The notes under the pieces: generated by a model
Databases searched by the model: none
What the model was told of the DNA's origin: nothing
Seen by the model: only the letters and a program-made list of their open reading frames with translations
Part shown: positions 1-8,341 of the stretch, in pieces
Position numbering within the stretch: position 1 is the first letter of the stretch
Layout of the letters: the number at the start of each line of letters is the position of its first letter
DNA from: Nocardioides gansuensis
GTDB taxonomy: Bacteria; Actinomycetota; Actinomycetes; Propionibacteriales; Nocardioidaceae
Assembly (NCBI RefSeq): GCF_003076135.1
Contig: NZ_QDGZ01000003.1
Span: forward strand, 62,001 to 126,000
Reading direction: 5' to 3'
DNA: 64,000 bases
Program-made: the position numbers and the translations under genes

Positions 1-282
1 GCAGTGGCCGACCACCGGCACGGGATGTACACGAGCGAGGGCCGTGCCGCCCGCACGAGCTGGGAGCGCTCCGGCGGCGACATGGTCGAGCTGCTGGACG
101 AGATCGCCGGCGACATCGACCACACCGACATCAAGCCGTTCGGCCCGCCGCTGAAGAAGCTCGGGCAGATCGTCGAGCAGCCCGAGGCCGGTGTCTGGCG
201 CGCCGTCGGCGGCGGACAGGTGCGGGCCATGCGCAACCGCCCGCTGACCCGCATCCCCGACCGGTTCCTGGGGCGGCTGTGA
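1..282 (+). CDS. 3' end of an unrecognised protein (truncated by window edge)
   Basis: The frame is open from the first base and closes at TGA 280-282, so only the last 93 residues are visible and the true start lies upstream; GTG at 4 is just the first start-like codon. I recognise no motif. The visible part looks soluble, with no membrane segment, and ends in an arginine-rich tail (RNRPLTRIPDRFLGRL). It points the same way as the LicD/methyltransferase and sulfotransferase genes that follow and may belong with them, but that is context only. Confidence 0.6.
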   Translation, partial: AVADHRHGMYTSEGRAARTSWERSGGDMVELLDEIAGDIDHTDIKPFGPPLKKLGQIVEQPEAGVWRAVGGGQVRAMRNRPLTRIPDRFLGRL

Positions 283-308
283 GCGACGGAGCCGAGCGAG
301 GAACGAGC

Positions 309-366
309 GAGCGACCGAGCTCACCCAGTGGCGCTGTGAGCGACCGAGCTCACCCGGTGGCGCTGT
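309..366. repeat. 29-bp tandem duplication over a start codon
   Basis: Two 29-bp copies (309-337 and 338-366), differing at one base, lie directly before the LicD/methyltransferase gene; the second copy supplies the first bases of its GTG start. The preceding 25 bases are also rich in GAGCGA-type repeats. The duplication repeats the bases around the start codon, but the upstream copy's GTG (336) runs into a TGA, so it gives no alternative start for the gene. Confidence 0.8.
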
Positions 367-1945
367 GAGCACCCCCGGCACCCACGCCGTCACCGTCGAC
401 CTGGTCGACGACGACGGCATCCGCCTCCACGCCGGGTCCGACGAGCTGTGCAACCTGCTGTTCGACGACCGGCGGATCTGGTCGTTCTGGGTGCAGCGCG
501 ACGGCCGGCCCGACGGGGACGGCTGGCTGGTCCCGTGGCCCGAGCGGCTGCTCCTCCACCTGGAGGGCACGACCCGGGTCACGATCACGACGGCGGCCGG
601 CGCCACGGCGTACGACGCGGAGGTGCGCTTCGGCACCGAGGACCGCCGGCTCACGGTGGTCGACCGGCAGGGCGCCCCGCTCGGCATCGACAACTACGGG
701 CGGCTGGTCAAGACGTTCGAGACCAAGGACCGCGGCGAGCTGCTGCCGCTGCTCGACGCTCTCGAGACGGTGCTCGGGCTGCTGCGCGAGCAGGGCCTCG
801 AGGCGTTCCCCGCCTACGGCACGCTGCTCGGCGCCGTCCGCGACGGCGCGTTCATCGGGCACGACTCCGACGCCGACGTCGGCTACGTCAGCCGTCACTC
901 CCACCCGCTCGACGTGATCCGCGAGTCGCACCGGGTGCAGCGCGCCATCCAGCGGCAGGGCTACGAGACCGCCCGCTACAGCGGCGCGGCCTTCCAGATC
1001 CTGGTGCCGGACGCCGACGGCTCGCGGCGCGGCCTCGACGTCTTCGGTGGCTTCTTCATAGACGGGCGCCTGGCGCTGATGGGGGAGGTGTTCCAGCCCT
1101 TCGAGCGGGAGTGGGTCTTCCCGCTCGGCACGACCACCCTCGAGGGCCGCGAGCTGCCCGCGCCCGCGCGGCCGGAGCACCTGCTCGAGGCGATGTACGG
1201 GCCCGGCTGGAAGGTGCCGGACCCGGCCTTCCGGTTCGAGAAGTCGGCCGACGCGCAGCGGCGCTTCGACTGGTGGTTCCGCGGCACCCGCGTCAACCGG
1301 CCGCAGTGGGACCACCGCTACGGGCTGGCCCGGCTGCTGCCGCCCTACCAGCCTCCGCACGACGTCTCCGTCGTGCTGCACGAGCGGGAGCCCGCCGACG
1401 CGTGGGTGCTCGACGCGGGCTGCGGCCGCGCCCGCGACGCCCGTTGGCTGGCCAAGCAGGGCCGCCAGGTCGTGGGCCTCGACTACTCCGGGGTGGCGAT
1501 GGACTTCGTCCGCGCCCGCGCCGCCGAGCAGGGCTGGCCCCTGGAGCTGCACACCGTGAACCTGCTCGAGCTGCGCCAGCTGCTCGTGTGGGGCGCCCGG
1601 CTGGCTGCTCGGCCGGGGCCACGGGCGATGCTCGCCCGCCACCTCATCGACAGCACGTCGCCGCAGGGCCGCGAGCACGTGTGGCGGCTGGCCGACATGG
1701 TGCTGCGCGGCGGCCACCGGCTGCACCTGGAGTTCCTCACAGAGCGGATCGAGGACGAGGAGGGGCGGCCCCCGCTCACCAGGCCCCTCGACCCCGACCT
1801 GGTCGTCGCCGAGCTCGCCGGCTGGGGTGCCCGGGTCGTCGCGCGAGAGGATCTGGTGGGGCAGCCGATCGACTACGGCTACGGCGAGGAAGTGTCCCGG
1901 GACAAGCACTGGCGGTCCTGCCGCCTGGAGGTGGAGTGGCGATGA
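365..1945 (+). CDS. LicD-like nucleotidyltransferase / SAM methyltransferase fusion
   Basis: A 526-residue protein with two recognisable halves. Residues about 150-260 resemble the LicD/phosphotransferase fold, with AYGTLLGAVRDGAFIGHDSD and a DADVGY metal-binding patch in place of the usual DDDIDV. Residues about 345-400 hold a class I SAM methyltransferase motif I (VLDAGCGRARDARWL) followed by GLDYSG. The first ~110 residues are an unassigned beta-rich region. LicD proteins attach phosphocholine or related groups to surface glycans, so a surface-glycan decorating enzyme is inferred. The GTG start at 365 is the first plausible one; the stop overlaps the next gene's ATG (ATGA), suggesting coupled translation with the small protein and sulfotransferase downstream. 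Confidence 0.75.
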   Translation: MSTPGTHAVTVDLVDDDGIRLHAGSDELCNLLFDDRRIWSFWVQRDGRPDGDGWLVPWPERLLLHLEGTTRVTITTAAGATAYDAEVRFGTEDRRLTVVDRQGAPLGIDNYGRLVKTFETKDRGELLPLLDALETVLGLLREQGLEAFPAYGTLLGAVRDGAFIGHDSDADVGYVSRHSHPLDVIRESHRVQRAIQRQGYETARYSGAAFQILVPDADGSRRGLDVFGGFFIDGRLALMGEVFQPFEREWVFPLGTTTLEGRELPAPARPEHLLEAMYGPGWKVPDPAFRFEKSADAQRRFDWWFRGTRVNRPQWDHRYGLARLLPPYQPPHDVSVVLHEREPADAWVLDAGCGRARDARWLAKQGRQVVGLDYSGVAMDFVRARAAEQGWPLELHTVNLLELRQLLVWGARLAARPGPRAMLARHLIDSTSPQGREHVWRLADMVLRGGHRLHLEFLTERIEDEEGRPPLTRPLDPDLVVAELAGWGARVVAREDLVGQPIDYGYGEEVSRDKHWRSCRLEVEWR

Positions 1946-2142
1946 AGTTGCGAGGCCGTGAGCGCGAGCTGGAGGCGAGGATCGCCGCGCTGGAGGCGCA
2001 GGTGGCCGAGTGCCAGTCCCTGCACCACCGGTTCGCGGAGCTGATGGACGTGGTCACCGAGCTGCTGGTGCCGCTGGCGTCGCGCGACGAGGCGAAGGTG
2101 CAGGAGACGCTCCAGAAGTACGCCGACGAGCTGGGTTCGTGA
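1942..2142 (+). CDS. Small coiled-coil protein (DUF6752-like)
   Basis: A 66-residue protein starting at ATG 1942 inside the stop of the methyltransferase and ending inside the GTG start of the sulfotransferase (ATGA and GTGA overlaps on both sides). Residues 1-30 are charged and heptad-like (ELEARIAALEAQVAE), predicting a coiled coil; the rest is amphipathic helix. Similar short proteins occur beside glycan and sulfotransferase clusters in Nocardioides and, from memory, carry the label DUF6752. No enzymatic motif is present; an adaptor or oligomerisation role for its neighbours is speculation. The tight overlaps make it very likely a real gene. Confidence 0.75.
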   Translation: MKLRGRERELEARIAALEAQVAECQSLHHRFAELMDVVTELLVPLASRDEAKVQETLQKYADELGS

Positions 2143-3251
2143 GCCGGCGCGTCTTCGTCCACATCGGGCTGCCGAAGACCGGCACGTCCTACCTGCAGGC
2201 CATCCTCTGGCCGGCTCGTGAGCAGCTGCGCTCCGTCGGCCTGCTGCTGCCGGGCGCGCGCAAGGCCGACCACCTCTTCGCCTCGATGGTCGTCCGCGAC
2301 GACCCTGGCGTCCGCCGGCGCGGGCCTGACGCGCCGGCCGCCTGGGACCGGGTGAGCGCCGACGTCGCCGCGTGGGGCGGCGACGCGCTGGTCAGCCACG
2401 AGTTCTTCTGCGCGGCGACGGCCGAGCAGGCCCGCCGGATGGTCGACCAGCTCGCGCCGGCCGAGGTGCACGTCGTCGTCACCGCCCGCGAGCCGCTCGG
2501 CCTCTTCACCTCCAGCTGGCAGGAGTCGCTGAAGAACAAGAGCACCACCCCCTTGCGCGACTACGGCCAGTCGGTGTCCGAGGACCCCCGCGACGTCTGG
2601 GACTGGCGGGCCCTCGACCTCGGGCTGGTGCTCGAGCGCTGGGCCCCTGCCGTGCCCGCCGAGCGGGTGCACGTGATCTGCCCCGGCCCGCCCGGCTCGC
2701 CCCGAGAGCTGCTCTGGGAGCGGTTCGCCGCCGTGCTCGGCCTCGACCCGGCCGTCTGCGACGCCACGCGCGGCTTCGCGAACGCCTCGATGGGGGTCGT
2801 GGAGGCGGAGACGCTGCGGCGCATCAACGCCGCGCTCCCGGCGTACAGCGGGCACGCCCGGGGCGCCTGGATCCGCAGCTTCCTCGCCGACGAGCGGCTG
2901 GTGCCGCGGCAGGGGGAGCCGTTCTGGCCGGCCGACGACCAGGTGGCCGACTGCCGCGAGCGCGGCCGGCGCGCCGTGGAGATGCTGCGCGCCTCGGCGT
3001 ACGACGTGGTCGGTGACCCCGATCTGCTGCTGGTGCCGGACGACCTGCCGCCCCGGCGCCACCCCGACGACGTCACCGACGCCGAGGTGGCCGCGTGCGC
3101 CGTCGACCTGGTGGCCACCCTGATGGGTGACCTGCGCGAACGCGCCGAGAAGCCCCGCAACAACGCCTCCGGCCCGCCGCGACCGTCGCCAATGTCACGT
3201 CTGGGACGGGTGCTGCGCCGTGCTGCGATGCGGCAGCATGGGGCCTCGTGA
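2139..3251 (+). CDS. Sulfotransferase-family protein
   Basis: A 370-residue protein with a PAPS 5'-phosphosulfate-binding loop at residues about 9-19 (GLPKTGTSYLQ) and a probable 3'-phosphate-binding stretch VTAREPLGLFTSSWQES near residue 110-126. Sulfotransferases of this type move sulfate from PAPS to a sugar or lipid acceptor; the acceptor cannot be told from sequence. The GTG at 2139 is chosen because it overlaps the upstream stop and places the P-loop right at the N terminus. It is clearly related to the protein at 6446-7504: both start M-S-R-R, share K-x-GTSY-x-Q, and have a matching LLWERF segment. No signal peptide, so cytoplasmic. Confidence 0.85.
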   Translation: MSRRVFVHIGLPKTGTSYLQAILWPAREQLRSVGLLLPGARKADHLFASMVVRDDPGVRRRGPDAPAAWDRVSADVAAWGGDALVSHEFFCAATAEQARRMVDQLAPAEVHVVVTAREPLGLFTSSWQESLKNKSTTPLRDYGQSVSEDPRDVWDWRALDLGLVLERWAPAVPAERVHVICPGPPGSPRELLWERFAAVLGLDPAVCDATRGFANASMGVVEAETLRRINAALPAYSGHARGAWIRSFLADERLVPRQGEPFWPADDQVADCRERGRRAVEMLRASAYDVVGDPDLLLVPDDLPPRRHPDDVTDAEVAACAVDLVATLMGDLRERAEKPRNNASGPPRPSPMSRLGRVLRRAAMRQHGAS

Positions 3252-4282
3252 CCAAGACCAACCCGGGCAACTTCTTCGAGGACTTCTCGATCGGCCAGGT
3301 GCTGGAGCACGCCACGCCGCGGACCGTGACCGAGGGCGACCGCGCCCTGTACGGGGCGCTCTACCCGACCCGGTTCGCGATCCCCTCGTCGGCCGACTTC
3401 GCCGCCAGCGTAGGTCTCGCAGCACACCCGGTGGAGGACCTGGTCGCGTTCCACATCGCCTTCGGCAAGACCGTGCCGGACATCTCACTCAACGCGGTGG
3501 CCAACCTCGGCTACGCCGAGTGCCGCTTCCACCAGCCGGTCGTGCCCGGGGACACCCTGCGCACGCGCTCCGAGGTCATCGGCCTCAAGCAGAACTCCAA
3601 CGGCAGGAGCGGCGTGGTCTACGTGCGCTCGACCGCGACCAACCAGCGCGGCGAGGTCGCCCTCGACTGGTGCCGCTGGGTGATGGTCCACAAGCGTGAC
3701 GCCGAGGCCCCGGCCCCCGAGACGGTGGTGCCCGAGCTGGCGCCCGTCGTCGCCGCCGACGACCTGGTGCTGCCCACCAGCCTCGACTTCACGTCGTACG
3801 ACTTCGCCGCCGCGGGCGAGCCGCACCGCTTCAACGACTACGAGGTGGGGGAGAAGATCGACCACGTCGACGGCGTCACCCTCACCGACCCGGAGCACAT
3901 GCTGGCCACCCGGCTGTGGCAGAACACCGCGAAGATCCACTTCAACACCCAGGCGCGGCCCGACGGCAACCGGCTGATCTACGGCGGCCACGTGATCTCG
4001 CTGGCCCGCGCCCTCTCCTTCAACGGGCTGGCCAACGCCCAGCTCGTCGCGGCGATCAACGCCGGCTCCCACGTCGCCCCCGCCTTCGCCGGCGACACCG
4101 TCTACGCCTGGTCCGAGGTGCTCGACAAGGCGGAGACCTCCGCCCCCGGTGTGGGCGCCCTGCGCCTGCGGCTCGTGGCCACCCAGGGCCACGACGAGTC
4201 GATGACGCTGCGCACCGAAGAGGGCACGTACAAGGACGGCGTGCTCCTCGACCTCGACCTGTGGGCGCTCGTCCCGCGCTGA
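3248..4282 (+). CDS. mch: Mesaconyl-CoA hydratase (double-hotdog MaoC family)
   Basis: A 344-residue MaoC-type hydratase with two hotdog domains. The N terminus TKTNPGNFFEDF, the segment FGKTVPDISLNAVANLGYA (about 78-96), and DYEVGEKIDHVDGVTL and RLIYGGHVISLARALSFNGL in the second half match remembered mesaconyl-C1-CoA hydratase of the ethylmalonyl-CoA pathway (Rhodobacter Mch) almost phrase for phrase, at nearly the same length. The reaction is reversible hydration of mesaconyl-C1-CoA to beta-methylmalyl-CoA. The GTG start overlaps the upstream sulfotransferase stop. The next gene is an acyl-CoA dehydrogenase, the expected pathway partner. Other pathway genes (ccr, meaA, mcl) are not in the window. 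Confidence 0.85.
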   Translation: MTKTNPGNFFEDFSIGQVLEHATPRTVTEGDRALYGALYPTRFAIPSSADFAASVGLAAHPVEDLVAFHIAFGKTVPDISLNAVANLGYAECRFHQPVVPGDTLRTRSEVIGLKQNSNGRSGVVYVRSTATNQRGEVALDWCRWVMVHKRDAEAPAPETVVPELAPVVAADDLVLPTSLDFTSYDFAAAGEPHRFNDYEVGEKIDHVDGVTLTDPEHMLATRLWQNTAKIHFNTQARPDGNRLIYGGHVISLARALSFNGLANAQLVAAINAGSHVAPAFAGDTVYAWSEVLDKAETSAPGVGALRLRLVATQGHDESMTLRTEEGTYKDGVLLDLDLWALVPR

Positions 4283-4336
4283 ACCCATCAACCTAGACTT
4301 CGCCCGATTCCACCCCCACGGAAGGACCGCACCGAC

Positions 4337-5554
4337 ATGGGTCGCCTCTGCCAGACCGAAGGCCTCACCGAGGACCAGAACGAGATCCTCAAGGCGGTGC
4401 GCCAGTTCGTCGAGGAGAAGATCATCCCCGTCGCGCAGGAGCTCGAGCACGCCGACGAATACCCGACCGAGATCGTCGAGGGGCTCAAGGAGCTCGGGGT
4501 GTTCGGGCTGACGATCCCCGAGGAGTTCGGCGGGCTGGGGGAGTCGCTGCTGACCTACGCACTGGTGGTCGAGGAGATCGCCCGGGGCTGGATGAGCGTC
4601 TCGGGGGTGATCAACACCCACTTCATCGTGGCCTACATGCTGATGAGGCACGGCACCCAGGAGCAGAAGCAGAAGTACCTGCCGCGGATGGCGACGGGTG
4701 AGGTCCGGGGCGCGTTCTCGATGTCCGAGCCCGGCCTGGGCTCGGACGTGTCGGCGGTCTCGACCAAGGCGACGGTGCTGCAGAAGGGGGACGACGGCGC
4801 TCCCCTGGAGTACTCCATCACCGGGCAGAAGATGTGGCTGACCAACGGGGCCACCTCCACGCTGGTCGCGCTGCTGGTCAAGACCGACGAGGGCGCCGAG
4901 AGCGTCTACAAGAACATGACCACCTTCCTGGTCGAGAAGGAGCCCGGCTTCGGCGAGACCGCCCAGGGCGTCACCGTGCCGGGCAAGATCGACAAGATGG
5001 GCTACAAGGGCGTCGAGACGACCGAGCTGGTCCTGGAGGACCACCGGATCGCCGCGGAGCAGATCCTCGGTGGTGAGCCGGGCCAGGGCTTCTTCCAGAT
5101 GATGGACGGCGTCGAGGTCGGCCGGGTCAACGTGGCGGCCCGGGCGTGCGGCCTGGCCTGGCGCGGGTTCGAGCTGGGCGTGGCCTATGCCCAGCAGCGC
5201 AAGACCTTCGGCAAGGTGATCGCCGAGCACCAGGCGGTGCTGTTCCGGATCGCCGAGATGGCGACCAAGGTCGAGGTCGCGCACAACATGATGGTCCGCG
5301 CCGCCCGCCTCAAGGACACCGGCCAGCGGATGGACGTCGAGGCCGGGATGGCCAAGATGGTCGCCTCGGAGTATGCCAACGAGGTGGTCGAGGACTCCTT
5401 CCGGATCCACGGCGGCTACGGCTACTCCAAGGAGTACGAGATCGAGCGGCTGATGCGCGAGGTCAAGTTCATGCTGATCGGCGAGGGCACCTCCGACATC
5501 CAGAAGATGATCATCGGCCGCAGCCTGCTCAAGGACTACGCCCTCAAGGGCTGA
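4337..5554 (+). CDS. Acyl-CoA dehydrogenase, probably methylsuccinyl-CoA dehydrogenase
   Basis: A 405-residue flavin-dependent acyl-CoA dehydrogenase. FAD/substrate motifs include AFSMSEPGLGSDVSA (about 130), MWLTNGA, the RKTFGK segment near 290, RIHGGYGYSKEYEIERLMRE near 356, and IGEGTSDIQ near 380, whose Glu is the usual catalytic base. Its position just downstream of a mesaconyl-CoA hydratase, as in remembered Streptomyces ethylmalonyl-CoA clusters, suggests (2S)-methylsuccinyl-CoA as substrate. Unlike the Rhodobacter enzyme it lacks the long N-terminal extension, so another short branched acyl-CoA is possible. ATG 4337 follows GGAAGGA with suitable spacing. A 54-bp gap separates it from mch. 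Confidence 0.85.
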   Translation: MGRLCQTEGLTEDQNEILKAVRQFVEEKIIPVAQELEHADEYPTEIVEGLKELGVFGLTIPEEFGGLGESLLTYALVVEEIARGWMSVSGVINTHFIVAYMLMRHGTQEQKQKYLPRMATGEVRGAFSMSEPGLGSDVSAVSTKATVLQKGDDGAPLEYSITGQKMWLTNGATSTLVALLVKTDEGAESVYKNMTTFLVEKEPGFGETAQGVTVPGKIDKMGYKGVETTELVLEDHRIAAEQILGGEPGQGFFQMMDGVEVGRVNVAARACGLAWRGFELGVAYAQQRKTFGKVIAEHQAVLFRIAEMATKVEVAHNMMVRAARLKDTGQRMDVEAGMAKMVASEYANEVVEDSFRIHGGYGYSKEYEIERLMREVKFMLIGEGTSDIQKMIIGRSLLKDYALKG

Positions 5555-5559
5555 GCCCC

Positions 5560-6423
5560 GTGTCCCTGACGGCCAGCCTCATCCCCCCAGCGGTGCGCCG
5601 TCGGCTCGAGGCCCGGGACGCCCGGGTCCGGGCCGACGGCGTGCGGCACGGCATCGAGCTGATGCGCGCCCGCCGCGACCGCCAGCGCTACCGCTACGTC
5701 TTCGTTGTGACCTACGGCCGGTCGGGCTCGACCCTGGTCCAGGGGCTGCTCAACGCCCTGCCCCGGGTGCTCGTCCGAGGCGAGAACGACCTCTACCTGC
5801 TCCACCTCTACCGCGCCCTGGCCGCCGTCCGGGCGTTCCGGGAGCGGCACGGCGAGCACGGCTCGCGCAACGTCACCTCCGCGTTCTACGGCCTCAAGGC
5901 GATTCGCCGCAGCGCCTTCATGCAGGCGATGAACGACATCGTCACCACCTCGGTGATCGGCAACCTCGACCCGGCGGACTTCGACGTCCTCGGCTTCAAG
6001 GAGGTTGTGTGGCATCGGATCGAGCCCGAGGAGACGGCCGCCTTCTTCGACACCATGGACAAGGCGTTCCCCGGGGTCCGCTACGTCCTCAACACCCGCG
6101 ACCCCGGGCAGGCGCTCGGCTCGGGCTTCTGGCAGAAGGCCGACGCCGACGAGGCGCGCGCGCTGATCGCCCGGGTGGTGGAGATCCAGGACCACCTGCG
6201 GACCACCCGGCCCGACCGCGTCCTCGACGTGGCCTACGAGGTGATCACCGGCGACGACACAGCGGCGCGTGACCGGTCGCTGCGCGGCCTCGGGGAGTTC
6301 GTCACCGGTGCACCCGTCGACGACGCGCTGCTCGCCCGGCTGCAGACCGTGCTCGACGTGGGCTACGGGCCGTTCCCGTTCGCCCGCGCCGAGTCGGACG
6401 CGGAGGAGCCCGTCGAGGCGTGA
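5560..6423 (+). CDS. Sulfotransferase-family P-loop protein
   Basis: A 287-residue protein with an internal PAPS-type loop VVTYGRSGSTLVQGLLN (about 48-63) and the fold-typical RDPGQALGSGF stretch near 178-188, where Arg and Ser would bind the PAPS 3'-phosphate. GTG at 5560 begins 5 bases after the dehydrogenase stop and keeps the whole domain. It is a different subfamily from the K-x-GTSYxQ proteins at 2139 and 6446, with about 45 residues of basic helical sequence (many Arg) before the loop. The acceptor is unknown; the surrounding glycan-type genes suggest a surface polymer. Confidence 0.78.
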   Translation: MSLTASLIPPAVRRRLEARDARVRADGVRHGIELMRARRDRQRYRYVFVVTYGRSGSTLVQGLLNALPRVLVRGENDLYLLHLYRALAAVRAFRERHGEHGSRNVTSAFYGLKAIRRSAFMQAMNDIVTTSVIGNLDPADFDVLGFKEVVWHRIEPEETAAFFDTMDKAFPGVRYVLNTRDPGQALGSGFWQKADADEARALIARVVEIQDHLRTTRPDRVLDVAYEVITGDDTAARDRSLRGLGEFVTGAPVDDALLARLQTVLDVGYGPFPFARAESDAEEPVEA

Positions 6424-6445
6424 GCGGGCCGATAGGGTGACCGCC

Positions 6446-7504
6446 ATGTCCCGCCGGCTCGTGCTCCACGTCGGAGCGATGAAGTCCGGCACGAGCTACA
6501 TCCAGTCGCGGCTGTTCGCCAACAAGCGCCGCCTCGCCGAGCGCGGCATCCTGGTGCCGGGCATGAACTGGCTCTCCCAGGTGATGGCCGCGCGCGACGT
6601 GCTCGGCGACGGCCAGCGCCAGTGGGCCAAGATGGCCGGCAAGGTGCACGCCCACGACGGCACCTCGGTGATCTCGATGGAATACCTCGGCCCGGTGCGC
6701 CCGGTCGTGGTGGAGCGGGTGCGGGCGACGTACGCCGACCTCGACGAGGTCACCGTCGTCGTGACCGCTCGCGACCTCAACCGCAGCATCCCGGCCATGT
6801 GGCAGGAGACCGTGCAGAACGGCCGCACCTGGACGTTCGCGGAGTACGTCGAGGGGATCGAGTCGTGGCGACCCGGCCACCGGGGCGAGGGCGAGTCGCC
6901 CAGCGAGGCCGGCCGGACCTTCTGGCGGCAGCAGAACATCGTCCGCTTCGCCCGGACCTGGGGCGAGGCGTTCGGCCGCGACCGCCTGGTCCTCGTCACC
7001 GTGCCGCCGCCCGGCGCGCCCCGCGACCTGCTCTGGGAGCGCTTCTGCTCGGTCCTGGGCACCGACCCGGCCGGCCTCGACCCGGCCCGGATGGGCAACG
7101 AGTCGATCGGAGCCGCGTCCACCCTGGTGATCCGGCGGCTCAACGAGCTCCTCGACGAGGCCGGGCTGCCGTTCCCCGAGGGCACCGACCTGCGCAAGGG
7201 CATGCTCGCCAAGCAGCTGCTGGCCGCCCGCAAGTCCGCCGAGCCCGCCACCGGGCTGCCGGTGCAGCCCTGGGTGCGCGACCACGCCACCCACATGGTC
7301 GCCTCCCTGCAGGACCTCGGGGTGCGGCTCGTCGGCTCCTGGGACGACCTCACCCCCGTGGACGTGCCCGGCATCGACCCGGCGCACGTCGACCCGTCCG
7401 ACGTGGCCGAGGCGGCGATCGCCGGACTGGCGGGCCTGCTCGAGGGCCAGATCCGGGCCGCTGCCGAGTCGGAGGCCGGCGACGACGAGGAGCACACCGG
7501 CTGA
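6446..7504 (+). CDS. Sulfotransferase-family protein, paralog of the 2139-3251 product
   Basis: A 352-residue protein whose N terminus MSRRLVLHVGAMKSGTSYIQ contains the PAPS-binding loop; VTARDLNRSIPAMWQETVQN near 110-125 is the likely 3'-phosphate site. Similarity to the product of 2139-3251 extends through most of the length (compare RDLLWERFCSVLGTDPA here with RELLWERFAAVLGLDPA there), indicating an old duplication. ATG 6446 is favoured because the loop then begins at residue 10, as in the paralog. The stop shares its last base with the start of the methyltransferase that follows. Confidence 0.83.
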   Translation: MSRRLVLHVGAMKSGTSYIQSRLFANKRRLAERGILVPGMNWLSQVMAARDVLGDGQRQWAKMAGKVHAHDGTSVISMEYLGPVRPVVVERVRATYADLDEVTVVVTARDLNRSIPAMWQETVQNGRTWTFAEYVEGIESWRPGHRGEGESPSEAGRTFWRQQNIVRFARTWGEAFGRDRLVLVTVPPPGAPRDLLWERFCSVLGTDPAGLDPARMGNESIGAASTLVIRRLNELLDEAGLPFPEGTDLRKGMLAKQLLAARKSAEPATGLPVQPWVRDHATHMVASLQDLGVRLVGSWDDLTPVDVPGIDPAHVDPSDVAEAAIAGLAGLLEGQIRAAAESEAGDDEEHTG

Positions 7505-8274
7505 TGGGCGACCTGGCCGAGCTGCTGGACCGGAGCCTCGCCCCGCGGGGGCCAGGCCAGCTCTATGACATCGTCCGCGAGCTCGGCCTGCCGCCGGACA
7601 GCGACGTGGTCGACCTCGGCTGCGGCGAGGGCGTCGACGCCCTGCGCCTGGCGACCCACTTCGGCTTCCGCGTGCTCGGCCTCGACCCCCTGCAGCGCCA
7701 CCTCGACCGCGCCCGCGAGGCACGCCGCGGCGAGCCCGAGGAGATCGCCTCACGGGTCTCCTTCGAGCGCGGCCGGGCGGAGGCGATGCCACTGCCTCGC
7801 AGCTCTGCCGACCTGGTGTGGTGCCGCGACGTGCTCGTGCGCGTCGGCGACCTGGACGCGGCGTACGCCGAGATGGCGCGGGTGCTGCGGCCGGGCGGCC
7901 GGGCCTTGGTCCACCAGGTGTTCGCCACGCCGCTGCTGGAGCCTCGCGAGCGGGACTGGCTCTTCGGGGCGCTCGGTGTCGTCCGCGACTCGGCCGACCC
8001 GGCCTCCACCGACGCCGCGATCGAGGCGGCCGGCCTCCAGGTGGACGTCGTCCTCGAGCTCGGGTCGGAGTGGGAAGAGCGGACGGAGGAGAGCTCGGGG
8101 GCAGTGTCCCGCGCCCTGCTGCACGCCGCCCGGCTCCGCCGGGCGGAGGAGCACTTCCGCGGCATGCTCGGGGACACGGCGTACGACTCCGCGCTCGCGG
8201 ACTGCCTCTGGCAGGTCTACCCGATGCTCGGGAAGCTGTCGCCGCGCATCATCCTGCTGACGCGGCCGGGGTGA
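7504..8274 (+). CDS. Class I SAM-dependent methyltransferase
   Basis: A 256-residue methyltransferase of the Methyltransf_11/25 type: motif I VVDLGCGEGVDALRLA (about 34-49), acidic motif II end VLGLDP, a VWCRDVLVRVGD segment near 100, and the post-I motif RVLRPGGRALVHQVF near 128-142. The C-terminal third is helical and unassigned. ATG 7504 overlaps the sulfotransferase stop by one base, so the two are co-translated. Small-molecule or glycan O-methylation is likely given the neighbours, but the substrate cannot be inferred. Confidence 0.82.
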   Translation: MGDLAELLDRSLAPRGPGQLYDIVRELGLPPDSDVVDLGCGEGVDALRLATHFGFRVLGLDPLQRHLDRAREARRGEPEEIASRVSFERGRAEAMPLPRSSADLVWCRDVLVRVGDLDAAYAEMARVLRPGGRALVHQVFATPLLEPRERDWLFGALGVVRDSADPASTDAAIEAAGLQVDVVLELGSEWEERTEESSGAVSRALLHAARLRRAEEHFRGMLGDTAYDSALADCLWQVYPMLGKLSPRIILLTRPG

Positions 8275-8341
8275 GGGGAAACCCGCTCGACCCGTGTGGA
8301 GCCGGGTGGCAGGGTGGAGGCCTGACGACGGAGGAGATCCC

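Noticed and set aside
350-1909. Long antisense ORF (519 codons) opposite the LicD-methyltransferase gene
   Set aside because: Composition is the Arg/Pro/Gly/Val-rich pattern of a shadow frame in GC-rich DNA; no domain; the opposite strand has clear motifs.
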